Source: Rhinopithecimicrobium faecis
GTDB taxonomy: Bacteria; Bacteroidota; Bacteroidia; Sphingobacteriales; Sphingobacteriaceae
Direction: 5' to 3'
DNA length: 64,000 bases
NCBI GenBank assembly: GCA_017942165.1
Contig: JAGKSB010000005.1
Span: 62,001 to 126,000 of the forward strand
The translations under genes and the position numbers were made by a program. Positions 44,366-53,736 of the stretch are shown here, in pieces. The first letter of the stretch is position 1; the number at the start of each line of letters is the position of its first letter. The notes under the pieces were generated by a model, which saw only the letters and a program-made list of their open reading frames with translations, had not been told where the DNA came from and made no database searches.

Positions 44366-44977
44366 TTAATTATTATCAGTTACTAAGAGGCCGTTTATAT
44401 CCTTGGAGCTGTAATAGGCAATTTGATCACTATTTACTTCGTAAGATTCCGACAGAAAACTTAGCGGCTCTAATTCTCGGAATTTAAGCTCATCTAAGAA
44501 GTATACTTTCAAAGACTGCTGAAGGCCATTCCATTGTATATGCTTAATTTTATTAAGCTTTTCAATTGGATTTCCAGCTGTTAAAATACATATTTGCTTT
44601 CCGGCAGCTACCAGCTCTTTGAGTAATTGCTCCATTTCGGGATACATTAACAATGGTAAAGGTAACTGAGCATTCGCATATAAATATTGAAGTTGTTCAC
44701 CATATTTCTCCGGAATACCAAAAGCATCTTGAAAACGTTGAAACATACCTTCGGCACCATGTTGCTCATAAGCCGTCTTACTAAAAGCTATTAATTCTGC
44801 CTGCGGAGGGAATGTCTCCGTAAATTCGATAAAACTGGCAAATAAATAATAAACCTGTAAATCGTAATCTTGTTTTGGATAAATAATACTATCGAGCTCA
44901 AAAGCATAAACCTGCTTATCGTTTGTGATGTTTACGTTCGCACTAGTTACGTTCGCTATATCTATAGGTGTGGACAT
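44366..44977 (-). CDS. HAD-like protein with a degenerate active site
   Basis: A 203-residue protein with the HAD (pyrimidine 5'-nucleotidase/SDT1-like) frame: VYAFELDSIIYPKQDYDLQV, cap helices, ICILTAGNP (motif II Thr). The nucleophile of motif I (DxD) is replaced: Glu27-Leu-Asp29 instead of Asp-x-Asp. The acidic motif IV (normally VGD...D) reads YYSSKDINGL. The enzyme is therefore probably inactive as a phosphatase and may act as a binding or regulatory protein. It lies between the PreATP-grasp protein (5 bases) and the S41 protease (5 bases) in one operon. Confidence 0.72.
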   Translation of the reverse strand: MSTPIDIANVTSANVNITNDKQVYAFELDSIIYPKQDYDLQVYYLFASFIEFTETFPPQAELIAFSKTAYEQHGAEGMFQRFQDAFGIPEKYGEQLQYLYANAQLPLPLLMYPEMEQLLKELVAAGKQICILTAGNPIEKLNKIKHIQWNGLQQSLKVYFLDELKFRELEPLSFLSESYEVNSDQIAYYSSKDINGLLVTDNN

Positions 44978-44982
44978 ACGCG

Positions 44983-45474
44983 TTATTTGGTTGTAGCGAC
45001 TACAGCAACAGCATAGGCTGCACCTTCATCAGAGGCAATAACTAAACCTGAGATCGTAGCATCTGTAAGCTGCTGACCCGTTAATAAATCTCGTCCCTGA
45101 CTTACTAAGGACGTAGGAATCTCGCGCATCGGTTCTTCCAAAAACACCTGATCTTCCAGGGTATCACGATGAGGGCTTAACACCTGAATACCATATTCTT
45201 CGAATAAGATCGATGCATCTGCTAGGGTACGTATTTCATGCATGCCTAAAGGCAAGATATAATCAATCTTTTTATCGAGAGCTATTTTCAATAATTCATG
45301 CGCATAAGTAGGGAGTAATCCTGCGGGAATTTTCAAATAATTTCCAGCGGCAAGCAGTACCGTAGGGATTTCCTCTGCGGAGGCGAAAAAAACATTGAAT
45401 TCCGCAGTAAGCATTTTGGCAATTCGCTGTGCAAAAGCACGCGTACCAAAGGTTAAAAGTATATTTTTCTTCAT
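44983..45474 (-). CDS. PreATP-grasp-like protein without ATP-grasp domain
   Basis: A 163-residue cytoplasmic protein. The first 100 residues (KKNILLTFGTRAFAQRIAKM; DYILPLGMHEIRTLAD; LFEEYGIQVLSP) resemble the Rossmann-like PreATP-grasp domain that precedes ATP-grasp ligases such as CarB. The ATP-grasp domain itself is missing; the gene ends after about 60 further residues. I cannot assign a function. It follows lolD with 3 bases between and is followed by the HAD-like pseudoenzyme. Confidence 0.6.
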   Translation of the reverse strand: MKKNILLTFGTRAFAQRIAKMLTAEFNVFFASAEEIPTVLLAAGNYLKIPAGLLPTYAHELLKIALDKKIDYILPLGMHEIRTLADASILFEEYGIQVLSPHRDTLEDQVFLEEPMREIPTSLVSQGRDLLTGQQLTDATISGLVIASDEGAAYAVAVVATTK

Positions 45475-45477
45475 ATT

Positions 45478-46134
45478 CTATAAGACGATATGGCCATCAC
45501 GCATATAGATCGTACGATCGGAAATGCGCGCTAGCTCCTCGTTATGTGTAACGATAATAAACGTTTGTTTCATCTGATCACGTAGATCAAAAAATAGCTG
45601 ATGTAGGGCATTGGCATTCTCAGAGTCTAAATTCCCTGAAGGCTCATCCGCCAGTATCAAGGAGGGGTTATTTATAAGTGCTCTGGCTACGGAGACGCGT
45701 TGTTGTTCACCACCTGACATCTCTGTAGGCTTATGGGAAGTACGATGGGAAACGCCTAAAAGTTCCAACAACTCGTGGGCACGCTTCTCGGCGAGCTTCT
45801 TACTAGTACCTTGGATAAAAGCGGGGATGCATACATTTTCCAGGGCTGTAAATTCGGGAAGTAAATGGTGAAATTGGAAAACAAAACCAATGTGTTGATT
45901 TCTAAATTCCGCCAGTTTCTTAGCTTTTAGCTGCTGTATTTGCACGTCATTAATACACAGTTCGCCCTGATCCGCTTGATCGAGCGTCCCAATAATATGT
46001 AAGAGCGAGCTTTTTCCAGCACCAGAAGCGCCAACAATACTTACAATCTCAGATTTCTCAACCTCCAGATCCACGCCTTTTAAAATTGGAAGTGCGCCGT
46101 ATGATTTATAAATTCCTTTAGCTTTTAACATCAT
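45478..46134 (-). CDS. lolD: Lipoprotein-release-type ABC ATPase LolD
   Basis: ATPase of the LolD/MacB class, which in the Lol system extracts lipoproteins from the inner membrane. 218 residues: Walker [11 protein letters not shown]-loop [18 protein letters not shown] (the FHHLL segment is typical of LolD), signature [15 protein letters not shown], Walker [13 protein letters not shown] and switch His in IVTHNEEL. The permease (LolC/E) is not nearby. The first gene of the minus-strand operon, its -7 box lies exactly 4 bases before the first of two consecutive ATGs. Confidence 0.92.
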   Translation of the reverse strand: MMLKAKGIYKSYGALPILKGVDLEVEKSEIVSIVGASGAGKSSLLHIIGTLDQADQGELCINDVQIQQLKAKKLAEFRNQHIGFVFQFHHLLPEFTALENVCIPAFIQGTSKKLAEKRAHELLELLGVSHRTSHKPTEMSGGEQQRVSVARALINNPSLILADEPSGNLDSENANALHQLFFDLRDQMKQTFIIVTHNEELARISDRTIYMRDGHIVL

Positions 46135-46138
46135 AATA

Positions 46139-46146
46139 CAAATGTA
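46139..46146 (-). promoter_or_regulatory. -7 box 4 bases before the lolD start
   Basis: TACATTTG, full match to TAnnTTTG, then TATT and ATG. No TTG at the -33 distance. Predicts a leaderless or nearly leaderless transcript. Confidence 0.5.
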
Positions 46147-46266
46147 AATAATTTTTACAAACCAAGGCTTTGAATAAAACCTATAAATATTATTCCATTT
46201 CTGCCAAAAATTAAGTCTAAAAAGTCAAAACTATTGAAATAATACACATTTAAAGCGGCTATTTAC

Positions 46267-46297
46267 TTGTTTCATAAGCCTAGATATTATACTTTTA
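46267..46297 (+). promoter_or_regulatory. Promoter of sucC
   Basis: TTG at 46267-46269, 20 bases, then TACTTTTA (46290-46297, one mismatch). A second box TATTTTTG overlaps the region 2 bases before the ATG. Confidence 0.55.
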
Positions 46298-46315
46298 CGG
46301 ACAAATATTTTTGCA

Positions 46316-47509
46316 ATGAACATTCACGAATATCAAGGTAAGGAAATACTAAAGAGTTTTGGCGTAAGAGTACAAGAAGGTATTGTTGCGGAAACTCCCG
46401 AGCAAGCTGTAGAAGCTGCTAAAAAATTGAAAGAAGATTACAATTCTGACTGGGTTGTAATTAAAGCTCAAATTCATGCTGGTGGCCGCGGAAAAGGTGG
46501 TGGCGTTAAATTAGCGAAAAACTTAGAAGAGGTAGCTCAACGTGCGACTGATATTATTGGTATGCAGTTAATCACTCCTCAAACGGGTGCTGAAGGAAAA
46601 AGAGTAAATAAAGTTTTAGTAGCTCAAGATGTTTACTACCCAGGTGAAAGTGAGACAAAAGAGTTTTATGTATCTGTGTTATTAGATCGTGCTTCAGGCC
46701 GTAATATCGTTATGTACTCGACAGAAGGTGGTATGGATATTGAAGAAGTTGCGGAACATACACCACACTTAATCTTCAAAGAAGAAATCGACCCTAAAGT
46801 AGGATTACAAGGTTTTCAAGCACGTAAAATTGCTTTTAACTTAGGTTTAACAGGTGCAGCACATAAAGAAATGGTGAAATTCATCGGTGCTTTATACAAT
46901 GCTTATGATGCGACTGACTCAGCGATGTTTGAAATCAACCCTGTGTTAAAGACTTCAGATGACAAAATCTTAGCTGTAGATGCAAAAGTAAACTTAGATG
47001 AGAATGCTTTATACCGTCACAAAGATTATGCAGCAATGCGTGATGTTACGGAAGAAGATCCGACAGAAGTTGAAGCTGGTGAGTCTAACTTAAACTACGT
47101 TAAATTAGATGGTAACGTAGGTTGTATGGTTAACGGAGCTGGTTTAGCAATGGCAACAATGGATATCATCAAAATTGCTGGTGGTGAGCCTGCAAACTTT
47201 TTAGATGTGGGTGGTACAGCAAATGCAGAAACTGTAAAAGCTGGTTTCAACATTATCTTAAAAGATCCAAATGTAAAAGCTATCTTAATTAATATCTTCG
47301 GTGGTATCGTTCGTTGTGACCGTGTGGCGCAAGGTGTTATTGATGCATACCAAGAAATTGGAAATATTCCAGTGCCAATTATCGTTCGTCTTCAAGGTAC
47401 AAATGCTGCAGAAGCGAAAAAATTAATTGACGATTCTGGTTTACAAGTATACTCAGCAATCTTATTAAAAGAAGCTGCTGAATTAGTAACGAAAGTATTA
47501 AATAAGTAA
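46316..47509 (+). CDS. sucC: Succinyl-CoA synthetase beta subunit (ADP-forming)
   Basis: TCA-cycle enzyme subunit with substrate-level ATP/GTP formation. 397 residues: N-terminal ATP-grasp domain (MNIHEYQGKEILKSFGVRV; KAQIHAGGRGKGGGVKLA) and the C-terminal CoA-ligase domain (NFLDVGGTANAETVKAGFNI; ILINIFGGIVRCD). The alpha subunit gene sucD is not adjacent, as is usual in Bacteroidota. It is monocistronic with promoter and terminator; its codon use is even, like the lpd genes. Confidence 0.96.
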   Translation: MNIHEYQGKEILKSFGVRVQEGIVAETPEQAVEAAKKLKEDYNSDWVVIKAQIHAGGRGKGGGVKLAKNLEEVAQRATDIIGMQLITPQTGAEGKRVNKVLVAQDVYYPGESETKEFYVSVLLDRASGRNIVMYSTEGGMDIEEVAEHTPHLIFKEEIDPKVGLQGFQARKIAFNLGLTGAAHKEMVKFIGALYNAYDATDSAMFEINPVLKTSDDKILAVDAKVNLDENALYRHKDYAAMRDVTEEDPTEVEAGESNLNYVKLDGNVGCMVNGAGLAMATMDIIKIAGGEPANFLDVGGTANAETVKAGFNIILKDPNVKAILINIFGGIVRCDRVAQGVIDAYQEIGNIPVPIIVRLQGTNAAEAKKLIDDSGLQVYSAILLKEAAELVTKVLNK

Positions 47510-47535
47510 TCTCCTACGGCGATTATTTACGCTAT

Positions 47536-47569
47536 AAAAAAACCTCCAAAGTTATTTGGAGGTTTTTTT
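47536..47569 (+). terminator. Terminator of sucC
   Basis: A run, ACCTCCAAA, loop GTTA, TTTGGAGGT, T run. Confidence 0.93.
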
Positions 47570-47663
47570 ATGGTCTTTTTTAAAAAAATTAAGCACGATT
47601 TTGAAAAATAAGCTGCCAGACTTATTTTATCTAAATAAATAAGGAATTTTATAAATTATAAGC

Positions 47664-47671
47664 TATTTTTG
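47664..47671 (+). promoter_or_regulatory. -7 box 4 bases before the asnS start
   Basis: TATTTTTG, then GCAT and ATG. Full match to TAnnTTTG; no TTG at the -33 distance. Confidence 0.5.
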
Positions 47672-47675
47672 GCAT

Positions 47676-49121
47676 ATGGAACACACTCGTATAAAAGAAT
47701 TATTAAATGCCTCCGAATTTGGGCAAGAAGTCGTTGTGAAGGGTTGGGTAAAAACTTTCCGTAACAATCAATTTATAGCCATTAATGACGGTTCTTCGAT
47801 TCATAATATTCAAGCAGTAGTAGACTTTGAAAATACGGATGACAGCCTTTTAAAGCGCGTTACTACAGGGGCTGCGGTACGTGTTAAAGGTCAACTTATT
47901 GAATCTTTAGGAAAAGGTCAACGTGTCGAAGTAAAGGTTACTGAATTATCTATCCTTGGTGATTCAGACCCTGAGAAATTCCCTTTACAGCCGAAAAAAC
48001 ACAGCTTAGAATTCTTACGTGAAATTGCTCACTTGCGTTTCCGTACGAATGTCTTCAACGCCGTTTTTAAAGTACGTAATGCCCTATCATTCGCTGTACA
48101 CCAGTTTTTTAACGAGCGTGATTTCGTTTATATGCATACCCCAATTATTACGGGTTCTGATGCGGAGGGCGCTGGTGAAATGTTTCGTGTAACAACCTTA
48201 GATTTAAACAATATTCCACGCAATGAAGCTGGGGAAATAGATTATAAAGAAGATTTCTTTGGAAAGTCGACAAACTTAACCGTTTCTGGTCAGCTAGAAG
48301 GTGAGCTTGCAGCGATGGCCTTAGGAAATATCTATACATTCGGACCTACCTTCCGTGCAGAGAACTCCAATACCACAAGACACTTAGCAGAATTCTGGAT
48401 GATTGAGCCTGAGATGGCCTTCTATGAATTAGAAGACAATATGGATTTAGCGGAAAGCTTGTTGAAGTATGTCATAAAATATGCACTTGAAAACTGTCAG
48501 GATGAAATCGAATTCTTAAACAACCGTTTATTAGAAGAAGAAAAAAATAAACCTGCAGCGGAACGCTCAGAATTAAACTTAATAGACAAGCTAAATTTCT
48601 GCTTATCAAGTGATTTTGAACGCGTTACATATACCGAAGCTATTGAGATCTTAAAACGCTCAAAACCGAATCAAAAGAAACAGTTTAAATACTTAATCGA
48701 TGAATGGGGAGCAGATTTACAATCTGAGCACGAGCGCTTCTTAGTTGAGAAACACTTTAAAAAACCGGTTATCTTAGTCGATTACCCCGCAGAAATAAAA
48801 TCATTCTATATGAAGCAGAATGACGTAGATGAGCATGGTAGAAAAACCGTTCGCGCTATGGATATTTTATTCCCAGGTATCGGAGAAATGGTGGGAGGTT
48901 CCCAAAGAGAGGAAAACTTAGAGAAATTATTAAACCGCATGCAAGAAGTCGGTGTACCTCAAGAAGAGTTAGACTGGTTCCTAGACACGCGTCGCTTTGG
49001 TACTGCACCGCACTCAGGATTTGGAGTAGGATTTGAACGTCTGGTATTATTCGTTACAGGTATGACTAATATCCGCGATGTAATCCCTTTCCCACGTACA
49101 CCAAATAATGCTGAATTTTAA
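47676..49121 (+). CDS. asnS: Asparaginyl-tRNA synthetase
   Basis: Class IIb synthetase that charges tRNA-Asn. 481 residues: N-terminal OB-fold anticodon domain (about 1-105; [20 protein letters not shown]), motif 2 ([20 protein letters not shown]) and motif 3 ([13 protein letters not shown]), with [15 protein letters not shown] in the active site. Its presence means the cell makes Asn-tRNA directly. A weak hairpin follows. It is a single gene. Confidence 0.96.
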   Translation: MEHTRIKELLNASEFGQEVVVKGWVKTFRNNQFIAINDGSSIHNIQAVVDFENTDDSLLKRVTTGAAVRVKGQLIESLGKGQRVEVKVTELSILGDSDPEKFPLQPKKHSLEFLREIAHLRFRTNVFNAVFKVRNALSFAVHQFFNERDFVYMHTPIITGSDAEGAGEMFRVTTLDLNNIPRNEAGEIDYKEDFFGKSTNLTVSGQLEGELAAMALGNIYTFGPTFRAENSNTTRHLAEFWMIEPEMAFYELEDNMDLAESLLKYVIKYALENCQDEIEFLNNRLLEEEKNKPAAERSELNLIDKLNFCLSSDFERVTYTEAIEILKRSKPNQKKQFKYLIDEWGADLQSEHERFLVEKHFKKPVILVDYPAEIKSFYMKQNDVDEHGRKTVRAMDILFPGIGEMVGGSQREENLEKLLNRMQEVGVPQEELDWFLDTRRFGTAPHSGFGVGFERLVLFVTGMTNIRDVIPFPRTPNNAEF

Positions 49122-49143
49122 TCGATCGTGTAAAACATATAGT

Positions 49144-49188
49144 AACCGCCAATTGTCTTCTACTTGAAAACTTTGGCGGTTTTTCTTT
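49144..49188 (+). terminator. Terminator of asnS
   Basis: AACCGCCAA pairs with TTTGGCGGT around a loop of about 20 bases, followed by TTTTTC. Confidence 0.78.
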
Positions 49189-49274
49189 TACTAGCAAACC
49201 ACAGATAAGCAAACTACTGATAAGCTGTAGCTGAAGCAGTAAGTTTTTATAAACCTAATCTAATAAAAAATAAA

Positions 49275-49895
49275 ATGTTACTTAAAATATATGCTGACAA
49301 CCCGAATGAGCGTGCCATACAGCAGGCCGTATCGATCCTTAAAAAGGGAGGTGTAATTATCTATCCTACGGATACAGTCTATGGTATAGGCTGTGATATT
49401 ACGCAACATAAAGCGATTGAGCGCGTCTGTGAAATCAGAGGCTTAAAAGCTGATAAAGCCATGCTGTCTTTTATATGCCATGACCTCACGGCGATCTCCC
49501 ATTACACGAAACCCTTTGATACGTCGGTTTTTCGGGTCCTTAAAAAAGCCCTCCCCGGACCATTTACATTTATATTTAACGCGAGTAATGAAGTCCCCAA
49601 ACTATTAAGTTCCAAGAAAAAAACAGTAGGAATACGAATTCCCGATAATGCCATCGTGCGCGAGATTGTGCGCCAACTGGGAAACCCTATTGTGACAACT
49701 TCCATACGCGATGAAGATGAGATTCTAGAATATTCTACGGATCCAGAACTTATACATGAGAAATATGAAGATTTAGTAGATCTTGTGATCGATGGAGGCT
49801 ACGGTGACAATGTAGGCTCTACTGTTGTGGATTTAACGGCTGGTGAGTTTCATATTATCCGCGAAGGAAAAGGCCAACTAGCGGACTTCTTATAA
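49275..49895 (+). CDS. YrdC/Sua5/YciO-family protein (possible threonylcarbamoyl-AMP synthase)
   Basis: A 206-residue protein of the YrdC-domain family, which makes threonylcarbamoyl-AMP for the t6A tRNA modification or, as YciO, has a related poorly known role. Visible: GGVIIYPTDTVYGIGCD, CEIRGLKADKAMLSFIC, LPGPFTFIF, KTVGIRIPDN and PIVTTSIRDED. The block before the end reads SIR instead of the SxN of TsaC/Sua5, which points to the YciO branch. Length also fits YciO. It is convergent with the recF group. Confidence 0.8.
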   Translation: MLLKIYADNPNERAIQQAVSILKKGGVIIYPTDTVYGIGCDITQHKAIERVCEIRGLKADKAMLSFICHDLTAISHYTKPFDTSVFRVLKKALPGPFTFIFNASNEVPKLLSSKKKTVGIRIPDNAIVREIVRQLGNPIVTTSIRDEDEILEYSTDPELIHEKYEDLVDLVIDGGYGDNVGSTVVDLTAGEFHIIREGKGQLADFL

Positions 49896-49900
49896 GCTAG

Positions 49901-49930
49901 ATTTCCCATTATAATTTTGTAATGGGAAAT
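49901..49930. terminator. Hairpin between convergent genes (possible terminator)
   Basis: ATTTCCCATTA, 8-base loop, TAATGGGAAAT: 11-bp stem without a clear T run, 6 bases after the stop of the YrdC-family gene. Confidence 0.45.
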
Positions 49931-49989
49931 ACATTACGCAAGGTTCTTCAAGAAAGCTTACAAGTATATGCTGCTTATAGCGGGTGCTA

Positions 49990-50316
49990 TTACAAAATTA
50001 CGAGTTCCTCTACGACTACTTTACCCACGTATTCATTGACACGCTTTAGGATTGTCTTACGCATCAGCACCAATTCATTTTTAATCACCGCAGATTCTAC
50101 GCGAATAAACAGTTTTTTTTCTTTGATAAATAGCTGCTGCGTACGGTTAGAAATTGCAGGACCTATTAATTCAGGCCATGCGGAGATAATGGATGTTTCA
50201 TCGAATTTACGACGTAATTTATAAACATCTAATAAGCGTTCTACGGCTTCTTTAATACTGATATCATCTTTTACATGTATGGTATCTGGACTCTTATAGT
50301 ATTTCTTAGCCATCAA
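49990..50316 (-). CDS. DUF721 protein next to recF
   Basis: A 108-residue protein of the DUF721 family: SIKEAVERLLDVYKLRRKFD, then WPELIGPAISNRTQQLFIKE and LFIRVESAVIKNELVLMR. Family members (DciA-like) bind the replicative helicase in bacteria that lack DnaC, and small DUF721 genes are regularly found beside recF. The start overlaps the end of recF by 11 bases, hence translational coupling. Whether this one loads DnaB is inference from the family. Confidence 0.85.
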   Translation of the reverse strand: MMAKKYYKSPDTIHVKDDISIKEAVERLLDVYKLRRKFDETSIISAWPELIGPAISNRTQQLFIKEKKLFIRVESAVIKNELVLMRKTILKRVNEYVGKVVVEELVIL

Positions 50317-51409
50317 TTGCTCCTTTATCTACCTCAAAGATACGCACCTCTTGTTGTATTTCATCAAAAATATATTGAATACGTTCTGCGTTGGTATCCG
50401 TCAAGAAGATCTGACCAAAATCTGCATCAGACACCATTTTCATTAGCTTACGTGTACGTTTGTCATCCAGCTTATCAAAGATGTCATCCAGTAATAATAA
50501 GGGCTTAAAGCCGTTCTTTCGCTGGAAATAGCTATACTGTGCTAATTTCAACGCTATTAAAAAAGACTTCTGCTGCCCCTGGGAGCCGAATTTCTTTAGG
50601 GGCATTTGCCCGTGTATCGTAAAAATAAGGTCATCCTTATGAATACCTTGTGAAGTACGTTCCAAAGCACGATCTTTTTCTAAATTCTGCAGTAGCAAAG
50701 TCTTAAAATCCTGTTCCATCAATGGGGAGAGGTACATGAGAGAAACAGCTTCAGCTTCTTCAGCTAAAAAGGTGTAATGTTTATTAAATTCTGGGATAAA
50801 ATCAGCCATAAAAGCTTGACGTTTCATAAAGATCGGCTCTCCAAATTCCGCCAATTGTAGATCTAGCACCTCCACGAGACCAAGATCTAATCTTCCTGTC
50901 TGCCGAGCTAGCTTCAGGAGAGCATTACGCTGAGAAAGGATTTTGTTATAGGCGATAAGTGTATCTAGATATTTGGCGTCTGTTTGAGAGATGACGTTAT
51001 CGACAAACTTTCTACGCTCTTCAGAACCTTCTAAAATAATGAGGGTATCATTGGGTGAGATCATCACTAAGGGAAATTGCCCAATATGGTCAGCTAGACG
51101 CGGATAGTCTTTTTTATTTTTTTTAAACTGTTTTTTTTGATTTTTCTTGAGACTACAAGAAATTTGATCTTGATTTGCTTCCTTTTCAAAGGTCCCTTGC
51201 ACCATAAACCAATCCATCCCCTGCTTTATATGTTGAGAATCGATGGGGTTGAAGTAACTTTTACAAAGGGAAAGATAATGGATAGCATCCAATAAATTGG
51301 TCTTTCCGGCGCCATTTTCACCAGTAAATGCATTGACGCCGGGAATAAAATCTAGGGTAGATTCCGTATAATTTTTAAAATTTAAAACCGATAAATGTTT
51401 CAGCCACAT
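50306..51409 (-). CDS. recF: DNA replication and repair protein RecF
   Basis: SMC-like ATPase that loads RecA at gaps through RecOR. 367 residues: Walker A in FTGENGAGKTNLL, the RecF-type block GSEERRKFVDNVISQ, signature FGSQGQQKSFLIALKLAQ and Walker B LLLLDDIFDKLDD. The -7 box TATCTTTG is 4 bases before the ATG (TATCTTTGTGCCATG, as at the DEAD helicase). DUF4834 lies upstream and DUF721 overlaps downstream. Confidence 0.96.
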   Translation of the reverse strand: MWLKHLSVLNFKNYTESTLDFIPGVNAFTGENGAGKTNLLDAIHYLSLCKSYFNPIDSQHIKQGMDWFMVQGTFEKEANQDQISCSLKKNQKKQFKKNKKDYPRLADHIGQFPLVMISPNDTLIILEGSEERRKFVDNVISQTDAKYLDTLIAYNKILSQRNALLKLARQTGRLDLGLVEVLDLQLAEFGEPIFMKRQAFMADFIPEFNKHYTFLAEEAEAVSLMYLSPLMEQDFKTLLLQNLEKDRALERTSQGIHKDDLIFTIHGQMPLKKFGSQGQQKSFLIALKLAQYSYFQRKNGFKPLLLLDDIFDKLDDKRTRKLMKMVSDADFGQIFLTDTNAERIQYIFDEIQQEVRIFEVDKGAIDG

Positions 51410-51413
51410 GGCA

Positions 51414-51421
51414 CAAAGATA
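51414..51421 (-). promoter_or_regulatory. -7 box 4 bases before the recF start
   Basis: TATCTTTG, then TGCC and ATG. Full match to TAnnTTTG. An internal promoter in the tilS-recF run. Confidence 0.5.
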
Positions 51422-51446
51422 TGCTTTTCAACGAGGATTTATCGGC

Positions 51447-51773
51447 TTATTTTATTTCCTCAAATTCCACAAACTCACCAGCTGAAGAAGACCCTTTACC
51501 CGTAAATTTATCCTTTTTCGGCGGTACAAAATCTACTTGAACAGATCCTTCTTTGCGGGAAGAACTGCGATAGGAACGTTTCTCCTGTTGAGTTGTATAG
51601 TCTGAAGCATTTCTTGCCTGTCCCGCAAATGGAGATCCAGCCTGATTCTGAGCTCTTTTTATTAAGCGTTCAGCCAACTTGCGCATCGCAAAAGGCATCA
51701 CAAATCGCATAAATAATTTGAACCCCTGCCAAATTAATAATACAATAATTAAAATTTTCAATAATGCAGCCAT
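51447..51773 (-). CDS. DUF4834 family membrane protein
   Basis: A 108-residue protein with one N-terminal membrane helix (LLKILIIVLLIWQGFKLFMR), a basic amphipathic stretch (MRKLAERLIKRAQNQ) and a polar, probably disordered cytoplasmic tail with YRSSSRKEGSVQVDFVPPKK. This matches the DUF4834 family of Bacteroidota, of unknown function, which is typically encoded near recF and tilS as here. The gene lies 37 bases upstream of recF. Confidence 0.82.
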   Translation of the reverse strand: MAALLKILIIVLLIWQGFKLFMRFVMPFAMRKLAERLIKRAQNQAGSPFAGQARNASDYTTQQEKRSYRSSSRKEGSVQVDFVPPKKDKFTGKGSSSAGEFVEFEEIK

Positions 51774-51860
51774 AATATCTACCTTCTAATCGCCAAAAAT
51801 ACTAAAATCAAGCAATAAATATAAGCTTGAAATGTCAGTTAAAAATCAATTAACAAAAAA

Positions 51861-52376
51861 TTAAGGAATTAAAGGTACTGCTGCTTTCGCTTGCTGAATA
51901 GCTTGAGCTAATTCTTGCTGCCGCTGTGTCCCTATAATATATTTTAAGCCGTCTTTATCTGTCAACCAAACGGCATCCTTCCCGCCCGCATAAAAACGTA
52001 TTTTACCATTTTTATGTAAGTTATAAACAGGATTATTGAACGAGTATGAGCTGTAGCTTTTACTTTCTACTGTGGTGATGCTTTGTAGGTCTATTTTCAC
52101 TAGACGCGTCGTCCAAAGACCCGAAATTACGACCGATCCCGCATGCACATCAATTCGATAGAGCAGCATATACATCATAATTACGGAGGAGCAAATAATA
52201 ATAATCCCTACAATAAAGAACAATTGTCTAGAGACTAAATGTTCAAAATTTAGCCAGTAAGCTACAAAACAGAATACTGCCAATAGTAAACGAACCGAAA
52301 TCCATGTCTTATCACGTCCTAGATATTGACTTTCAGAATATAATGTACCTTCCTTCATAGTTGCTATTATTGACAA
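51861..52376 (-). CDS. Membrane protein with bacterial PH domain
   Basis: A 171-residue protein with two membrane helices (about 30-45 and 52-75; RLLLAVFCFVAYWL and FFIVGIIIICSSVIMMYMLL) and a C-terminal bacterial pleckstrin-homology-like domain (DVHAGSVVISGLWTTRLVKI; DLQSITTVESKSYSS). The function is unknown; such modules may sit on the membrane as scaffolds. Its start lies 10 bases inside the end of tilS, so the two are coupled. Confidence 0.72.
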   Translation of the reverse strand: MSIIATMKEGTLYSESQYLGRDKTWISVRLLLAVFCFVAYWLNFEHLVSRQLFFIVGIIIICSSVIMMYMLLYRIDVHAGSVVISGLWTTRLVKIDLQSITTVESKSYSSYSFNNPVYNLHKNGKIRFYAGGKDAVWLTDKDGLKYIIGTQRQQELAQAIQQAKAAVPLIP

Positions 52377-53692
52377 ACTAATGTAAATACTTTTTTTGTC
52401 TTTTCTGTAATCTTATAGCGATTGTCCATTCGCCAATTTGCTATCCAAACAATATCACCATTTCCATTTTGAATAATGGGGATATTATTTTTCTCAAATA
52501 TATTAACCTTTTGATTGATAAAAAAATCAGAGAGTTTCTTTTTCCCTCGCATTCCCAAAGGAACGAAGACGTCTCCCTCCTGCCATGTACGTACTGTCAA
52601 GGGAAAAATTAGTTTATCAAAATCTATTTGCGCTATCTGCTGCTGCCTACTCCAATTGGCATCTGTAGAGATCTGCATCTTGAAACAATAACCATTCCAT
52701 TTAAGCTGCGCTGTATCTAAAGAAATATTGACAGATGCAGGCTTAGCAACCGTTAGTTCACGGATAAATAAAGACGTACGATCAAGCAGCAAGGTATGTG
52801 TCGTAGACTCGAAAATCCTTCCTGAGTCCTTATCCCAAGCATCAATAAGATCTTTTAACACATTCTGCTGGAAGTTGTACCCCGAAAAAAGCTCATATAA
52901 CAAGGGAAGATTATCGATATGTGGTCGTAAAGCTGACTTTTGAACCACTGTATATTCAGCCTGAGGCTGAAAAATAGCCTTTCGAAGCGGTTCAATAAAC
53001 TGCTGAAGAAGTTGGTATGAATCCCTGAAATTCTGAATATTCTGAGCGAATATATGATCAAATTCAGGCTGAATCGTTTTGAATTGAGGAATTATATCAA
53101 TACGAATTTTGTTACGAGCGTACTTTGTGGAGAAATTTGAAGAATCATCGCGGTAACTAATTTTATTCTGACGTACATAAGCGGAGATTTCTGTCGCCGT
53201 TAAAAACAATAAAGGACGAATAAAATGGGCGCGTTTAGGAGCTATTCCTTGCAAACCCTGTAAGCCTGTTCCCCGGGATAGATTTAGGAAAACAGTTTCA
53301 ATATTATCATTTAAATGATGAGCGATGGCTATTTTCTGGCAATTCTGCTCTACCACCAAAGTGTCGAACCATTGGTATCTGAGCGCTCGCGCTGCCATCT
53401 GAATGGAAATATGCTGCTCCAGCGCATAGCCTTCTGTATCAAAATGCTTGACAAAAAATGGTATCGTATGTGCCTCAGCATAACTGCGTACTAAAGCCTC
53501 ATCTAAGTCGGATTCCTCCGCCCGAAGCTTAAAATTACAGTGTGCAATAATGACCTTATAGCCAGCGCGCACAAATAAGTCAGCCATTAGCATAGAATCT
53601 TTCCCACCACTGACAGTCAACAATATACGCTCTGATTTGTCACATAATTGATGTTCTTGTATGAAATTATCTAATCTTTCTAACATATTCAT
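52367..53692 (-). CDS. tilS: tRNA(Ile)-lysidine synthase
   Basis: N-type PP-loop ATPase that converts the wobble cytidine of tRNA-Ile(CAU) to lysidine, so that it reads AUA. 441 residues: PP-loop SGGKDSM, AHCNFKLRAEESDLDE, AHHLNDNIETVFLNLSRG, TilS_N domain and the C-terminal TilS domain (RTWQEGDVFVPLGMRGKKK). Met1 or Met3 could start; -7 box TAACTTTG lies exactly 4 bases before the first ATG. It is divergent from the OstA-like gene (56 bases). Confidence 0.95.
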   Translation of the reverse strand: MNMLERLDNFIQEHQLCDKSERILLTVSGGKDSMLMADLFVRAGYKVIIAHCNFKLRAEESDLDEALVRSYAEAHTIPFFVKHFDTEGYALEQHISIQMAARALRYQWFDTLVVEQNCQKIAIAHHLNDNIETVFLNLSRGTGLQGLQGIAPKRAHFIRPLLFLTATEISAYVRQNKISYRDDSSNFSTKYARNKIRIDIIPQFKTIQPEFDHIFAQNIQNFRDSYQLLQQFIEPLRKAIFQPQAEYTVVQKSALRPHIDNLPLLYELFSGYNFQQNVLKDLIDAWDKDSGRIFESTTHTLLLDRTSLFIRELTVAKPASVNISLDTAQLKWNGYCFKMQISTDANWSRQQQIAQIDFDKLIFPLTVRTWQEGDVFVPLGMRGKKKLSDFFINQKVNIFEKNNIPIIQNGNGDIVWIANWRMDNRYKITEKTKKVFTLVCQ

Positions 53693-53696
53693 AATT

Positions 53697-53704
53697 CAAA
53701 GTTA
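53697..53704 (-). promoter_or_regulatory. -7 box 4 bases before the tilS start
   Basis: TAACTTTG, then AATT and ATG. Full match to TAnnTTTG. No TTG at the -33 distance. Confidence 0.5.
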
Positions 53705-53736
53705 AGGTATATTTAAGAAGTTCGTGTTTATTTATA

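Noticed and set aside
49922..50224. 100-codon reading frame on the plus strand starting in the hairpin after the YrdC-family gene
   Set aside because: It is antisense to the DUF721 gene, has no family resemblance and starts inside a hairpin; the DUF721/recF overlap on the other strand is convincing.
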